64,000 bases of DNA from CAVSVP01 sp963731125 (GCA_963731125.1 CAVSVP010000014.1:45422-109421), one strand, 5' to 3'. Numbered from the stretch's first letter, positions 18,043 through 28,284 are shown. Numbers and translations are program-made. The notes: generated from the sequence alone by a model not told the origin.

Positions 18043-20148
18043 ATGTCGGATAGGAAACTTTGGCATCATAAGGGATTTGCCCTGCTGGAAGTGCTGGTTG
18101 CAATCGGAATCCTGGCCATTGGAATTTTGGCGTTGACCAAGTTTCAGGGGGGGGCTCTGCGAAGCGGCAGCGATGCAAAGGCGCGCACCGTAGCGACAAA
18201 TCTTGCCCAGGAGCGGATGGAACTGTTGCGAAATTTTAATAGTGCTGCAGCCTATGATGCTATTGACGCTGGTGCGGATCCCAATAATCCCATCGTGTTG
18301 TCAGGAACGGCGTTTGCCGTTGAATGGAACGTGGATCACTGTGATTTTCCCGGTGTCGGTGTGGCAGCCAATTGCATCGGTGTTGCTCCAGAAGACGCTA
18401 CCTTTAAAAGAGTTACGGTAAATGTGAGTTGGACCGATCCTGAAGATCCCGGTACACCCCAGGTCATCAGTTTAGAAAGCTTTATCAATGCTAACCCTCC
18501 CACCGATAGCGGCCGCGTCAATGCTCCGCCGGCGAGCAACGATAAACCTGTTGCTAGACATCGCCCAGGCGCAGCGCCGGAAATTATCTCCATCGCCCAC
18601 GGCGGCGACAGCGGTAGCAACAAAGAAACTACGACGCCGGAACCCGACACCATGCGCCAGTCGGGCAATACCTTGGTTCGTTTTGAAGAAGTCACCTTTA
18701 GCGATGATGGCGATTCAAAAGTGCTGCGTCGGGACGATAATCTGACGTTAAACTGCGTCTGTGTGCAGGGACGCTCCGACTCCCAGGTCGGCTTGGCGCC
18801 TACTCTGTTCGATGCGGGTAAAAACCGTTTTGTGGTGGGAGATCCTGTATCCGGTAAACAGGCAGGTCAAGCGGCTACCGGTAATGAAACGGTTGGCGGG
18901 GAAAAGCTCAACCTGAGCGCCCAGCCGGAGATCTGCGATATCTGCTGCCGGGATCATCATGACTATACCGGGGTGAACGCATACGACCCCTTTAGACCGT
19001 CAGGTGATCACGCGGGCGATGGGGATCACAACCATTACTTCCCCGACTCCAGCGGTGTTTTGCAGCTCGCGAATCACAATAATGATCTTTATGTTGAGGC
19101 TTGCCGGATGGTGCGGGTGGACGGGATCTGGCGGGTTACGCCGGACTGGCGGTTGGAAGGTTTGCAGGTGCTGCCCAGCGAGTTTCTGCAGACCAATACC
19201 GACGATTTTCGCAGCTACGTCAGACAGTTCGTCAAGGAATACATAAGCAGAGTCAGTACCGTTAGCTATCCACAGATAACGCCAAATCCAGCAGATTTTA
19301 CCTCTCTGGATTACGCGACAGCTCTGGAGTCCCTTCCGAACAGCGAAGATGGCGACGAGCTGTCGCTCTCCACTATCTCCGCCTCGCAGCGGAAAAAACA
19401 GCTGCACGCTTTTGGACTTTATATCGATTATATGGACGACACCCTGATCAATGAGTTGCAGACCCGGATTACGAGCGGTGATGAAAGCTTTATGGAAAGC
19501 GTGCCGTTTCACCTGGTGAACGTGACTCGTCTGGCTAACTGGTCGGCCAGCAGCGATGCCGTCAGTGTATCGGATCAACCGATCGCAGATGGCAGCGAAG
19601 CGACTTATAGCCGTGGGCTGATCGCCGCGGTCAACCCCGGCAACGCCATGGTAACGGCCACCCTGGAGCGCAGCAACACGGGCTTTACGGACACCCGCGC
19701 CGTTGACGGCGATGACGAGGCTTTTGGTAGCGATGCCCTCAATGTAGTAGTCGATGACGGCACGGACACGACACCGGGCATAATCGTTAGTGGAACCATT
19801 GGAATTTCCGGCAATATCGATACCCGTCCCAGCGACATTCGGGTGACCGGCGGTAATGGCGCATTCTGCACCAAACCCACTGATGAGACCTACGCTTGCA
19901 CGCTAGATCCCGCCGTGGCTGGTAATACGATCACGTTTTCCAACTACAATTATCTTGTCGTGGATAAGAAATGCAACTCCGCAATGGTGTTCGACAATAA
20001 AGTATCACCCGAGACCGGATCTGTAGTAGTTGATAATAAACAACACGCTGAAACCACAAGCTTTACGTTCACCGATGTGACGGATAGTCTGGAAATGAAT
20101 ATTGAGGTTAAGAAGGACTTCGGTAAGCAGGCTTGTCCTTCTCCTTGA
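18043..20148 (+). CDS. pilV: Giant PilV-type prepilin with large C-terminal extension
   Basis: 701-residue protein with a PilV-like prepilin start (GFALLEVLVAIGILAIGILA; LAQERMELLRNF). Typical PilV proteins have about 150-200 residues. After about residue 150 a linker rich in Asn/Asp/Pro follows. Next comes a Cys/His cluster near 297-336 (CDICCRDHH and DGDHNHYF) that looks metal-binding. A later region near 495-570 resembles bacterial Ig-like domains (ANWSASSD, then TYSRGLIAAV). Cluster 1 has no PilY1, so this protein may supply the tip adhesin function. That role is an inference. Confidence 0.75.
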   Translation: MSDRKLWHHKGFALLEVLVAIGILAIGILALTKFQGGALRSGSDAKARTVATNLAQERMELLRNFNSAAAYDAIDAGADPNNPIVLSGTAFAVEWNVDHCDFPGVGVAANCIGVAPEDATFKRVTVNVSWTDPEDPGTPQVISLESFINANPPTDSGRVNAPPASNDKPVARHRPGAAPEIISIAHGGDSGSNKETTTPEPDTMRQSGNTLVRFEEVTFSDDGDSKVLRRDDNLTLNCVCVQGRSDSQVGLAPTLFDAGKNRFVVGDPVSGKQAGQAATGNETVGGEKLNLSAQPEICDICCRDHHDYTGVNAYDPFRPSGDHAGDGDHNHYFPDSSGVLQLANHNNDLYVEACRMVRVDGIWRVTPDWRLEGLQVLPSEFLQTNTDDFRSYVRQFVKEYISRVSTVSYPQITPNPADFTSLDYATALESLPNSEDGDELSLSTISASQRKKQLHAFGLYIDYMDDTLINELQTRITSGDESFMESVPFHLVNVTRLANWSASSDAVSVSDQPIADGSEATYSRGLIAAVNPGNAMVTATLERSNTGFTDTRAVDGDDEAFGSDALNVVVDDGTDTTPGIIVSGTIGISGNIDTRPSDIRVTGGNGAFCTKPTDETYACTLDPAVAGNTITFSNYNYLVVDKKCNSAMVFDNKVSPETGSVVVDNKQHAETTSFTFTDVTDSLEMNIEVKKDFGKQACPSP

Positions 20149-20178
20149 GCTAATCCAGCTTTCTGTCCTATTGGCAAG

Positions 20179-20205
20179 CCCTCGTCCAAGTGGCGGGGGT
20201 TTTTT
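20179..20205 (+). terminator. Terminator after cluster 1
   Basis: CCCTCG (20179-20184) and CGGGGG (20194-20199) form a 6-bp stem with one G-T pair, followed directly by six T residues. It sits between the pilV stop and the converging fimS gene and would end the cluster 1 message. Confidence 0.7.
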
Positions 20206-20209
20206 ATTC

Positions 20210-21322
20210 TCAAACCGACACTGTCCGGGCAATTGTGTTTTTGCGCTTAGTCATGGCCGCTTGCTTTGTCTTCCGCGGAATGGCAAAAGAAACACTGTAG
20301 TGATCAGCCGCTTCTCGAACCTTCAAGGCGCTTTGAGTGCCATACGCCAACGCCAGCCGCTGACGAATATTGTCCTGGGCAATCCGGTAGCCGTTCCGGC
20401 TTATCGCCGTTCTGGAAGAGGGGCGAGGATTGGTTACGCTAAACAGCAATGTATCTTCACGAGTTGCAACGGAAATAGTCACTCGACCTCCAGTCGTGAG
20501 AGGCTGGATACCATGATACACGGCATTTTCCACCAGCGGCTGAAGGATCAGGGCGGGAATCAACTCGTCCATGGGTAAGCCGGTGTCCAACTGCCAAGTC
20601 ACTTGCAGTCGTTCACCAAGCCGTAACGACTCCATAGCGAGATAGCGGCGGGTAATATTCAGTTCTTCCTCAAGGCGGATTTTATCCTTTTGCTCCAGCG
20701 AAAAGCGGAACAATTCCGCGAGATCTAGGGTAGCCTGTTCGGCCTGCGCTGGCAGATGTGGAATAAGACTGGCGATGGTGTTCAGGCTGTTAAACAAGAA
20801 GTGCGGGTGAATACGTGCCTGTAATGCCTGTAACCGTGCCCGAGCCTCGGCTTGTATGTTTTTTTTCCACTGATGTTGAACATAGAAGTAGCGAAGAGCA
20901 ACAAGAGAAATGATGCTGCTGATGGCAAGGTTTCGCAAGATAAAAGAAAAAGGCTCTCGGGAAGCACCGAAATCGTAGCGGGTCATCATCCATAACGCTA
21001 AGCAGGAGAACAGCAGGGTAACCAGTTGAATTAGCCCATAGATTACCAGGGTGGCCAGCGGAACCTGCAGCCGGGAAATCCAATGGCTGAAATAGCAGAG
21101 TGTCGCCACCGCGCCCAGCGCAATCCACTGCACTAGAAAGGACAGTTGTGCCAGATTGAACCAAAAATCACTCGTTTGCTGGGTAGCAGCCAAGGTCAGT
21201 ACCAGGGCCAGTAACTCGGCGATCAGTACCACCAAAAAAACGATAGGGTTCGCATGGAAGTCTGGTAAGAAGCTTTGGTCAGTTAGACGCGCATCGTGTT
21301 GATCCGTTATGAGTCCTTTCAT
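20210..21322 (-). CDS. fimS: LytS/FimS-family sensor kinase, AlgZ-like
   Basis: Membrane histidine kinase (370 aa). Four or more N-terminal hydrophobic segments (about 25-165) are followed by a His_kinase domain with H-box QARIHPHFLFNSLNTI, N-box LQPLVENAVYHGI and a C-terminal ATP-binding part (DNIRQRLALAYG). It is the type that partners LytTR regulators such as AlgR. Its likely partner is at 13397-14128, separated by the 6-kb minor pilin cluster 1. FimS/AlgR control minor pilin genes in Pseudomonas, which suits this placement. Confidence 0.85.
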   Translation of the reverse strand: MKGLITDQHDARLTDQSFLPDFHANPIVFLVVLIAELLALVLTLAATQQTSDFWFNLAQLSFLVQWIALGAVATLCYFSHWISRLQVPLATLVIYGLIQLVTLLFSCLALWMMTRYDFGASREPFSFILRNLAISSIISLVALRYFYVQHQWKKNIQAEARARLQALQARIHPHFLFNSLNTIASLIPHLPAQAEQATLDLAELFRFSLEQKDKIRLEEELNITRRYLAMESLRLGERLQVTWQLDTGLPMDELIPALILQPLVENAVYHGIQPLTTGGRVTISVATREDTLLFSVTNPRPSSRTAISRNGYRIAQDNIRQRLALAYGTQSALKVREAADHYSVSFAIPRKTKQAAMTKRKNTIARTVSV

Positions 21323-21553
21323 AAGTTTCCTGAGTGTGTTGCTGATTGCCTAATGTTTTTGTTAGTGCTTTGCTGTCGGCGATAACAGGGCTGGGTTTGA
21401 AAGCGGTTAATCGGGCAGCGCGTTTGGCATTTTTTCTACCGTTCGTCGGGAAAAATATACCCTTTGTCCCAAAATCCATTGCAGTTCGAAAGATCTTTTT
21501 GTTTAGTATGACATAAATCCTGCATTGGACCAACCACGGATAGAAGCAACGTT

Positions 21554-22078
21554 ATGAAAAGGAACACGGGATTTACCCTCATAGAATTGATGATCACTAT
21601 CGTGCTGGCGGTTATAGTTTTGACGCTGGCCGCGCCGAGTTTTCAGGACATGATACGCACCAATCGGCTGGCCACGCAAACGAACCAATTCATTAGCGCC
21701 CTTAATCTGGCTCGCTCTGAAGCGATCAAACGCGGTGTACGAGTCACCGTGTGTCGCAGTGGAGATCAGGCCAATTGCGGTACCGGTGCTTTTGAGGACG
21801 GGTGGATCGTATTTATCGATCCCAATAATAACGCCACCATGGATTTCGGTGAACAAATCATTAACGTTGCTGGAGCGGCGGCCGGCGAAATAGGCATTGC
21901 GGGAAACGTCAATGTAGCTGACTTCGTTTCCTATACAGCCGATGGTATTAGTCGTTTGCCGAGCGGAGCCTTTCAAGCCGGTACTTTCGAAATTCGTGCC
22001 AAATCTCACCACGAAGGACGCAATGTCATTATCAACAGCACCGGGCGAGTGAGAACCGAAAAAGTTGAGGTGAACTAA
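21554..22078 (+). CDS. fimU: FimU/GspH-type minor pilin (cluster 2)
   Basis: Prepilin (174 aa) with cleavage site TGFTLIELMITIVLAVIVLTLA and a GspH domain (NQFISALNLARSEAIKRGVRVTVC). The conserved GWIVFIDPN segment is present. It is first in a rightward operon with pilV, pilW, pilX, pilY1, pilY2-like and pilE, the standard minor pilin order. Its stop overlaps the pilV ATG in TAATG. Confidence 0.88.
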   Translation: MKRNTGFTLIELMITIVLAVIVLTLAAPSFQDMIRTNRLATQTNQFISALNLARSEAIKRGVRVTVCRSGDQANCGTGAFEDGWIVFIDPNNNATMDFGEQIINVAGAAAGEIGIAGNVNVADFVSYTADGISRLPSGAFQAGTFEIRAKSHHEGRNVIINSTGRVRTEKVEVN

Positions 22079-22635
22079 TGTTTAGGGAGAAACAAACGGC
22101 AAGCGCAATCCCGCAGAGTGGTTTTACGCTGCTGGAAATTCTAGTCGCGATTGTGGTGCTCAGCATTGGATTGCTGGGTCTTGCCAGTCTGCAGGCAGTG
22201 GGGTTACGCACCAACCAAAGTGCCTATTTGCGGAGCCAAGCGACACTCTTGGCCGAAGATATGGTGGATCGGATGCGAGCCAATAACGTGGCCGTACGGG
22301 CAAACGATTATAACCTTCCGGTTGCCAATCCGTCGGCGAATTGCCGAAGTGCGGCGGGTTGTTCTCCTAACGAGATGGCTCAAAACGACTATGCAGAGTG
22401 GACTACGGCACTCGCCGGGGTGTTTCCGAACGGTGAGGGTGTGGTCTGTATCGACAGCACCCCAAATGACGGCGCTAGCGCTGGGAACCCTGCTTGCGAT
22501 GGTATTGCCGTTATTGCCAATAATCCCGTCTATGCCATTAAAGTCTGGTGGGATGATTATGACCGGGAGCAAAGGGATACCGGCACCCGAAGACAGCGTT
22601 TTGTCATGAGTGTCCAGCTAACGCCTGTTATGTAA
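22078..22635 (+). CDS. pilV: Minor pilin PilV (cluster 2)
   Basis: Prepilin (185 aa), normal PilV length. Cleavage site SGFTLLEILVAIVVLSIGLLG, then LASLQAVGLRTNQSAYLRSQA and the DMVDRMRANN segment typical of PilV. It contains the expected Cys residues in the C-terminal domain. It forms part of the tip priming complex with FimU, PilW, PilX and PilY1. Confidence 0.9.
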   Translation: MFREKQTASAIPQSGFTLLEILVAIVVLSIGLLGLASLQAVGLRTNQSAYLRSQATLLAEDMVDRMRANNVAVRANDYNLPVANPSANCRSAAGCSPNEMAQNDYAEWTTALAGVFPNGEGVVCIDSTPNDGASAGNPACDGIAVIANNPVYAIKVWWDDYDREQRDTGTRRQRFVMSVQLTPVM

Positions 22636-22654
22636 CTAATTTCTGAAAGAGTTT

Positions 22655-23461
22655 ATGAGAATGAACAACGGATTGTTGACTCGCTTAAAACCCCAAAAAG
22701 GCATTACGTTAGTCGAAATTCTGGTAGCGCTTGCCGTGGGTATTTTACTCACCGCCGGAATGATACAAATTTTTGTTAGCAACCGGCAGGCGTATAGAGT
22801 TCAAGACGGTGTTTCCCGCCTTCAGGAGAACGGCCGTTTCGCAATGACCTTTATGAGGCAATATATCAGTTTGGCCGGTTATCAGGCTGATCCCTCCGCC
22901 GCACAACGGGCTGTATTCCCTTCCGACAATCCCATTGGCGGTTTCCCAAATGTGTTTTCTTTGCCGGGACAGATTATTAATGGCACCGATGACAACGTTA
23001 ATGGTGCCGATAGCATTATTTTCCGCTACGAGGGCGACGGTGACGGCGCCATTCGCGATTGCCTCGGGGGTAATCCTCCCGGCGCCGGTCAATTTGTGGT
23101 GTCACGTTTTAGTCTATCCGGCACTAATGAGTTGCAATGTGCGTCTAATAATCCCGCAGGGGCGGCAGGCGTTCAGACGCAGCCGTTGATTGACAACGTA
23201 GAAAATCTGCAAATTCTGTATGGTATAGCCAATCCCAATAACGCCTCGGCGCAAAGATATCTCACTGCCGCTAACGTAGCGGCGAATCAATGGGATGACG
23301 TCGTTAGCGTGCAGATCTCTCTGTTACTGCGCTCGGTGGAAGACAATCTAACGACAAAGCCACAAACCTATACGTTTAACGGTGTAACCGTAACGCCCAA
23401 CGACCGGCGGCTCAGGCAGGTATTTACCACCACCGTTAATCTTCGCAATGTAACCCGTTAA
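22655..23461 (+). CDS. pilW: Minor pilin PilW (cluster 2)
   Basis: Prepilin (268 aa) with site KGITLVEILVALAVGILLTAG, where Ile replaces the usual Phe at mature position 1. This is followed by SRLQENGRFAMTFMRQYISLAGY, a PilW hallmark. Spacing of 19 bp from pilV and 17 bp to pilX supports one operon. Confidence 0.88.
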   Translation: MRMNNGLLTRLKPQKGITLVEILVALAVGILLTAGMIQIFVSNRQAYRVQDGVSRLQENGRFAMTFMRQYISLAGYQADPSAAQRAVFPSDNPIGGFPNVFSLPGQIINGTDDNVNGADSIIFRYEGDGDGAIRDCLGGNPPGAGQFVVSRFSLSGTNELQCASNNPAGAAGVQTQPLIDNVENLQILYGIANPNNASAQRYLTAANVAANQWDDVVSVQISLLLRSVEDNLTTKPQTYTFNGVTVTPNDRRLRQVFTTTVNLRNVTR

Positions 23462-23478
23462 GTAAGGAGATTCCTGTC

Positions 23479-24087
23479 ATGGAAGGCAATTTACTTCATT
23501 GTTATGCAGCCCGACAGCAAGGTGCGGTTCTCTTTGTGAGTCTTCTGCTTTTGCTGGTAATGACTCTGATCACGGTGGCCGCCATGCAGACGACCACCTT
23601 AGAGGAAAGCATGGCGGCCAATCTCAAAGACCGAAATCTGGCATTTCAGGCGGCGGAATCCGCACTGCGTGATGCTGAACAAGCGCTGCGAGGCGATATC
23701 AAACCTCAGGTCCAAGTAAACCCAGCCCTTGATCCGGCTACGCCCTTCTGGATCTGGAATTGGGGAAGTCTAGCTACAGCGCCACCGCTTCCATGGTGGC
23801 GAGAGGGTAGCCGTGATGCTGCCTGGTGGACAGGCGCTGCCAGTCGCAGTGAGGCAACGAGTACGTTTAATACCATCAATGCGGCGCAACTCGGATTAAT
23901 CGAACCCTCGCGGTTTATTGTGGAGTATTGGATGTTTGACCGGGACAGCCTGGTGATCAAATCAGGTTATAACCGGCGGGAGACGGGCAGAGATGTCCAT
24001 CGCGTGACTGCACGCGGGATGGGAGGAACCCAAAATGCTACGGTGTTGCTGCAGTCCGCTTTTGTGTGGCGGTATAACCAGCGATAA
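23479..24087 (+). CDS. pilX: Minor pilin PilX (cluster 2)
   Basis: PilX (202 aa) with QQGAVLFVSLLLLLVMTLIT as the membrane helix, then TTTLEESMAANLKDRNLAFQAAESALRDAE, the PilX_N signature read in parts. It lacks the Glu5 of major pilins, as usual for PilX. A weak ribosome site (AAGGAG) precedes the ATG. It links the minor pilin set to PilY1. Confidence 0.88.
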   Translation: MEGNLLHCYAARQQGAVLFVSLLLLLVMTLITVAAMQTTTLEESMAANLKDRNLAFQAAESALRDAEQALRGDIKPQVQVNPALDPATPFWIWNWGSLATAPPLPWWREGSRDAAWWTGAASRSEATSTFNTINAAQLGLIEPSRFIVEYWMFDRDSLVIKSGYNRRETGRDVHRVTARGMGGTQNATVLLQSAFVWRYNQR

Positions 24088-24117
24088 CTCGTGAGCTATG
24101 TCAACAAGGAGTGATAT

Positions 24118-27100
24118 ATGAAGATAGGAATCAAACGCCACTGCCTGACCGCAGCGGTCGCAGCGCTGACTACCGGTGCGCTGCTTCAGGTAGCCACCGC
24201 TTCGGCAGGATTGAGCCTTAGTCAGTCTCCCCTGTTTCTTGGTGCCCGGGTTGCTCCCAACGTTTTTATCGAACTGGATGATTCGGGTTCCATGGACTGG
24301 GAGATTCTGACCAAAGAGCACTGGGAATTTTGCGCCTACGATCCCTATCGCGAGGCTATTTATTCCAGCTATCCCAATAATGCGCGAGAGAGCGACAATT
24401 GCGGAAGCAGGCAAAGGGACGGACTGTGGCGCGGCTTAGCCAAGCCGGAAACTTCCGTCGATGCAGATGACGATGAAACCGAAGTCTTTGAGTATATTTT
24501 TGGAATTGGTGACGGCAATACGGGTACTAACGATAATGTTTATAAAAATCGTTGTACTTCCGACCGTTCTTCTTTAGAGCACTGTATCGACCAGGCTGGC
24601 TACACTTCTGCCGTGGATAAGGACTGGCGGATACGTTCGGCTAACCTCAATGTTATCTATTTCAATCCCAGTATCACTTATAAGCCTTGGTCCGGACCCT
24701 GTCTATTGGACGGCACGAAATGTGCTGATGCTAGTTTTAATGCCGCTCGCAGCGATCCTCGGGAGGGTAAAGGGGGTTATACCATCACACGAGATTTAGG
24801 GAGTACGTTTGGAGGTGATGGTTTCCGTTATGATGTATGGGTTGACGATAAGGGTTATTCCGGTAGCAGACCCAGGCGGGGCAGCAATCTGAATGTGACG
24901 AACCAACCCAATGGGGAGGTTGATCTTTGGGATACCCACTATGCCGTAACGGTGACCAATACAGGAGTGGAAGTCAACAAGATTTCTTACTCACCGGCTA
25001 ATGGCTCCAATTCCGATGGGCTGAATGCCGCTGAGACGGTGGTGACCGATGCCCGGGAGAGAGCAAGAGCGCTTGGCCTCGCGGCCGATGGCACCGTCCG
25101 CACGGTGGCGGAAATCCGCACGAACATTGCCAACTGGTTTCAGTATGCTCGACGGCGCTCCTTTGTGGCCAAAGGCGCCATTGCCGGTGTTCTGGAAAAT
25201 GATCCTTATTACCGTTATGGACTCAGCGTCATCAACGAACACAATAATTTATTTATTAAGGTTCCTGGAACTGACGCCTTGATAGAAGACTACCCCACTC
25301 ATAATAACGACCTGTTAGGGAATCTGTTCGGCTTTACATGGAATGACCATGGAACACCATTACGCATAGGACTCCAAAGGACAGGAGACTACTTCAAAAT
25401 GACCGGTGACGATGCCCCGATTACCCACGAATGTCAGCAGAACTTTTCTGTTCTGATGACGGACGGTTATTGGAATGGCGATGATCCCGGCGGCATTGGC
25501 GATGAAGACGGTGATGGCGCAAATGGCAGTGTGGCGACGGTAGCGGATGTCGCTCAATATTACTACGACCAAGACCTACGGGGAGATTTGGCCGATAATG
25601 TTCCCTCGAATCCCCTCGATCAGAATCCCAGGCAGCATATGGTGACTTTCACGGCCGCCTTTGGAGTGCAGGGCGGTTTGGTGGATACCGATAACGATGG
25701 TTGGCCAAATCCACCGCTTGAGGAAAGCAGTTCGGCATGGTGGAGCACGGGAAAAGGGGATCAGAGGAAGATCGATGATCTCTGGCATGCAGCCTACAAC
25801 AGCCGGGGGGGATTCGTGTCCGCCAAAACGCCTCAGGAATTGGTCGAGGGATTGCAGGCGGCGTTAGCCAATGTCGGTGAGAGAACCAGCTCCGCCTCGA
25901 CAATTGCCATTGATGCAGGCGTTTTCAAAGCAGACAAGCGGCTCTATCAAGCCCGGTTTTTCGGTGGTGATTGGAGCGGAGAGCTGCTGGCGTACGCCAT
26001 CGGCCAAAATGGCAATGTTAGCGAAGCGGCCGAATGGAACGCCGGCGATGTAATCGACACCCAGAATTGGGATAGCGGTCGGGTTATCATCACTTCTTCG
26101 GGTGGCAACGGTATCCCTTTCCGCTGGGATAGTCTTGATGAGTCTCAAAAAGCCGCTTTACAAGTGGGTGATGGAGAAGGCGAGGCCCGCCTTGAATACC
26201 TGCGAGGCAGCAAAGAGCACGAGGGCGGAGGGAACCACTATCGGGTCCGCAGCAGCCGGCTTGGCGACATTGTCCACGGTAGCCCTGTCTATGTCGCGGA
26301 ATCGCCGTCTGGCCATCTTTTTCAGAACCGTGTCCCACCCATCGTTTATGTCGCTGCCAACGATGGAATGCTGCACGGGTTCGACGCCACAACCGGCGAA
26401 GAAAAATTGGCTTATGTACCCAATCTGATCTTTGATTTTCTGCATGAATTAACCTCACCTGCCTATACTCACCGCTATTATGTCGACGGCGAGCCTGTGG
26501 TGGCCGATGCGGAGTTTGGCGGGGGGTGGCACACGGTTTTGGTCGGTGGACTGCGAGGAGGTGGCAGGGGACTCTATGCCTTGGACGTGACGGATCCTGA
26601 CGGCTTTAGCGAAACCAATGCCGGCGGTATTGTGCTCTGGGAATTCACCGACAATCAGTTAGGCTATGTGTTCGGGCAACCGGCTATCGTCAAAGCAGGC
26701 GATAAATGGGTGGCTATCGTGGGTAACGGCTATAACAGTGATGCACAGCATGCCGTATTGTTTGTCATCGATGTCGCAACCGGCACTAAACTGGCGATGC
26801 TCGATACCGGCATTGGCGATGCGGCGAATCCGAACGGTTTGGCATCACCTGCGCCAGTGGATACGGATGGTGACGGTGCCGTTGATATTGTCTATGCCGG
26901 AGATCTGCTGGGCAATTTGTGGCGGTTTGATTTCGACGGCACTTGGCAAGTGGCCTACGGAGGATCACCACTATTTACGGCGATTTCACCGGAATTACAG
27001 CCGCAACCCATCACCACACGGCCTGAGGTGGACGAGCATCCAACGGATGTCAATCCCAAGGGAACCGACAAAGGCTATCTCGTGTATTTCGGAACCGGCA

Positions 27101-27780
27101 AGTATATTGAAGCCAGCGATACTTCGACGAGCGGTCAGACTACGCAAAGCTTCTATGCTATTTGGGATCGCAACAATCTCAATACCTTTCAACCGTTCGA
27201 TCGCCTTCATCTCCTGCGCCAGGAAATTGTCGAGGAGACAGCAGGTCTGCGTGTTACCAGCGATAACCTCATTTTCTGGCACGATGACCCCGCGACCATT
27301 CCGGATCCCAGCGCGACGGAACCGACTCATTTGGGTTGGTATATCGATCTTGCATTCGGTGCTAACAACCGAGGTGAGCGGCAAGTCACCGATTCTCAGC
27401 TGAGAAGTCAAAAGATTGTTTTCAATACGATGATTCCATCAGAGAATGCCTGTGATTTTGGCGGCTCGGGTTGGTTGATGGTGATGGATGCGACCAGCGG
27501 GAGTCGGCTGACGTTTTCACCGTTGGATGTGAATGGTGACGAGGAGTTTTCGGAAGCGGATTTTGTCCAAGTTACCATCGACGGAGAGGAAAAGAAGGTG
27601 CCGGTGACCGGCCGTGAATCCAAAGGTATTTCGTCTGCGCCGGTGATCGTTGCCGGTGATGAATCGTCCGACCGCATTCTTGAAGGCAATACGGCACCGC
27701 CGTTTAGAAATATCAGTCTTCTCAATCCGGGTAATGAAGATCGTGGACGACAAACATGGCGTCTTCTGCAGTTACAATAG
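24118..27780 (+). CDS. pilY1: PilY1 tip adhesin
   Basis: Large secreted protein (1220 aa) at the type IV pilus tip. It has a signal peptide (about residues 1-36 ending in ASA). A von Willebrand A-like segment holds the MIDAS-like FIELDDSGSMD near residue 50. The C-terminal half is a beta-propeller (YVAANDGMLHGFDA, VVADAEFGGGWHTVLVGGLRGGG) with a calcium loop of the form DxDxDGxxD in PVDTDGDGAVDIVYAGD near 920-935. These match PilY1, which controls pilus extension and adhesion. Confidence 0.92.
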   Translation: MKIGIKRHCLTAAVAALTTGALLQVATASAGLSLSQSPLFLGARVAPNVFIELDDSGSMDWEILTKEHWEFCAYDPYREAIYSSYPNNARESDNCGSRQRDGLWRGLAKPETSVDADDDETEVFEYIFGIGDGNTGTNDNVYKNRCTSDRSSLEHCIDQAGYTSAVDKDWRIRSANLNVIYFNPSITYKPWSGPCLLDGTKCADASFNAARSDPREGKGGYTITRDLGSTFGGDGFRYDVWVDDKGYSGSRPRRGSNLNVTNQPNGEVDLWDTHYAVTVTNTGVEVNKISYSPANGSNSDGLNAAETVVTDARERARALGLAADGTVRTVAEIRTNIANWFQYARRRSFVAKGAIAGVLENDPYYRYGLSVINEHNNLFIKVPGTDALIEDYPTHNNDLLGNLFGFTWNDHGTPLRIGLQRTGDYFKMTGDDAPITHECQQNFSVLMTDGYWNGDDPGGIGDEDGDGANGSVATVADVAQYYYDQDLRGDLADNVPSNPLDQNPRQHMVTFTAAFGVQGGLVDTDNDGWPNPPLEESSSAWWSTGKGDQRKIDDLWHAAYNSRGGFVSAKTPQELVEGLQAALANVGERTSSASTIAIDAGVFKADKRLYQARFFGGDWSGELLAYAIGQNGNVSEAAEWNAGDVIDTQNWDSGRVIITSSGGNGIPFRWDSLDESQKAALQVGDGEGEARLEYLRGSKEHEGGGNHYRVRSSRLGDIVHGSPVYVAESPSGHLFQNRVPPIVYVAANDGMLHGFDATTGEEKLAYVPNLIFDFLHELTSPAYTHRYYVDGEPVVADAEFGGGWHTVLVGGLRGGGRGLYALDVTDPDGFSETNAGGIVLWEFTDNQLGYVFGQPAIVKAGDKWVAIVGNGYNSDAQHAVLFVIDVATGTKLAMLDTGIGDAANPNGLASPAPVDTDGDGAVDIVYAGDLLGNLWRFDFDGTWQVAYGGSPLFTAISPELQPQPITTRPEVDEHPTDVNPKGTDKGYLVYFGTGKYIEASDTSTSGQTTQSFYAIWDRNNLNTFQPFDRLHLLRQEIVEETAGLRVTSDNLIFWHDDPATIPDPSATEPTHLGWYIDLAFGANNRGERQVTDSQLRSQKIVFNTMIPSENACDFGGSGWLMVMDATSGSRLTFSPLDVNGDEEFSEADFVQVTIDGEEKKVPVTGRESKGISSAPVIVAGDESSDRILEGNTAPPFRNISLLNPGNEDRGRQTWRLLQLQ

Positions 27781-27811
27781 TTGGTACTGATATGAGTGAG
27801 GGAAAAAAGGG

Positions 27812-28144
27812 ATGAGAATTTTATTAAAGGGATTCAGGTTCATACTGCTGGTAACACTCATAAGCGTGGTTGCTCAATCGGCAATGGCACTGGAAAGAGC
27901 GGGTCGCATTGAGCGGGTCGATCTGGAAGACGGCATCATCGCTATCAATGGGACAACTTATTCGGTGAGCGGGGAAACGCTTCGGGTTAACTGGAAGGAT
28001 CGAGCACTTGATCCATATTTGCTGGAGGCTGGTTTGAATGTGATTTTTACTTTAGAAGGCTACGAGGATGGCACGATAAGACCGGTTTCCGAGATCAAGG
28101 TAATCGGACCTGATGCGAAGGTTAAGGAGTTCTTTAATCATTGA
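27812..28144 (+). CDS. pilY2: Small secreted protein, PilY2-like
   Basis: Protein of 110 aa with a clear signal peptide (LKGFRFILLVTLISVVAQSAMA, cleaved near residue 26). The mature part reads ERAGRIERVDLEDGIIAING and appears beta-rich. Position and size match PilY2 between pilY1 and pilE in Pseudomonas. The sequence itself is poorly conserved, so the name rests mainly on context. Confidence 0.65.
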   Translation: MRILLKGFRFILLVTLISVVAQSAMALERAGRIERVDLEDGIIAINGTTYSVSGETLRVNWKDRALDPYLLEAGLNVIFTLEGYEDGTIRPVSEIKVIGPDAKVKEFFNH

Positions 28145-28250
28145 ACCTGGGGGCATAACCGTTGATAAAGGAAAGCAGTCCTTGGGGAGCTGGTAATGCC
28201 TCCAGGGTCTGCCGCTTAGGAAATGATTCGTTTTACTGAGTCACAGTGAC

Positions 28251-28284
28251 GTAGGGTGGGTGAAGCGGTAACGAAACCCACCGT
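28251..28284. repeat. Short palindromic repeat of the GTAGGGTGGGT type
   Basis: GGTGGGT (28255-28261) and ACCCACC (28276-28282) form a 7-bp stem, preceded by GTAG. Elements of this shape are scattered through many gammaproteobacterial genomes as intergenic repeats. It lies in the pilY2-pilE gap. Confidence 0.55.
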
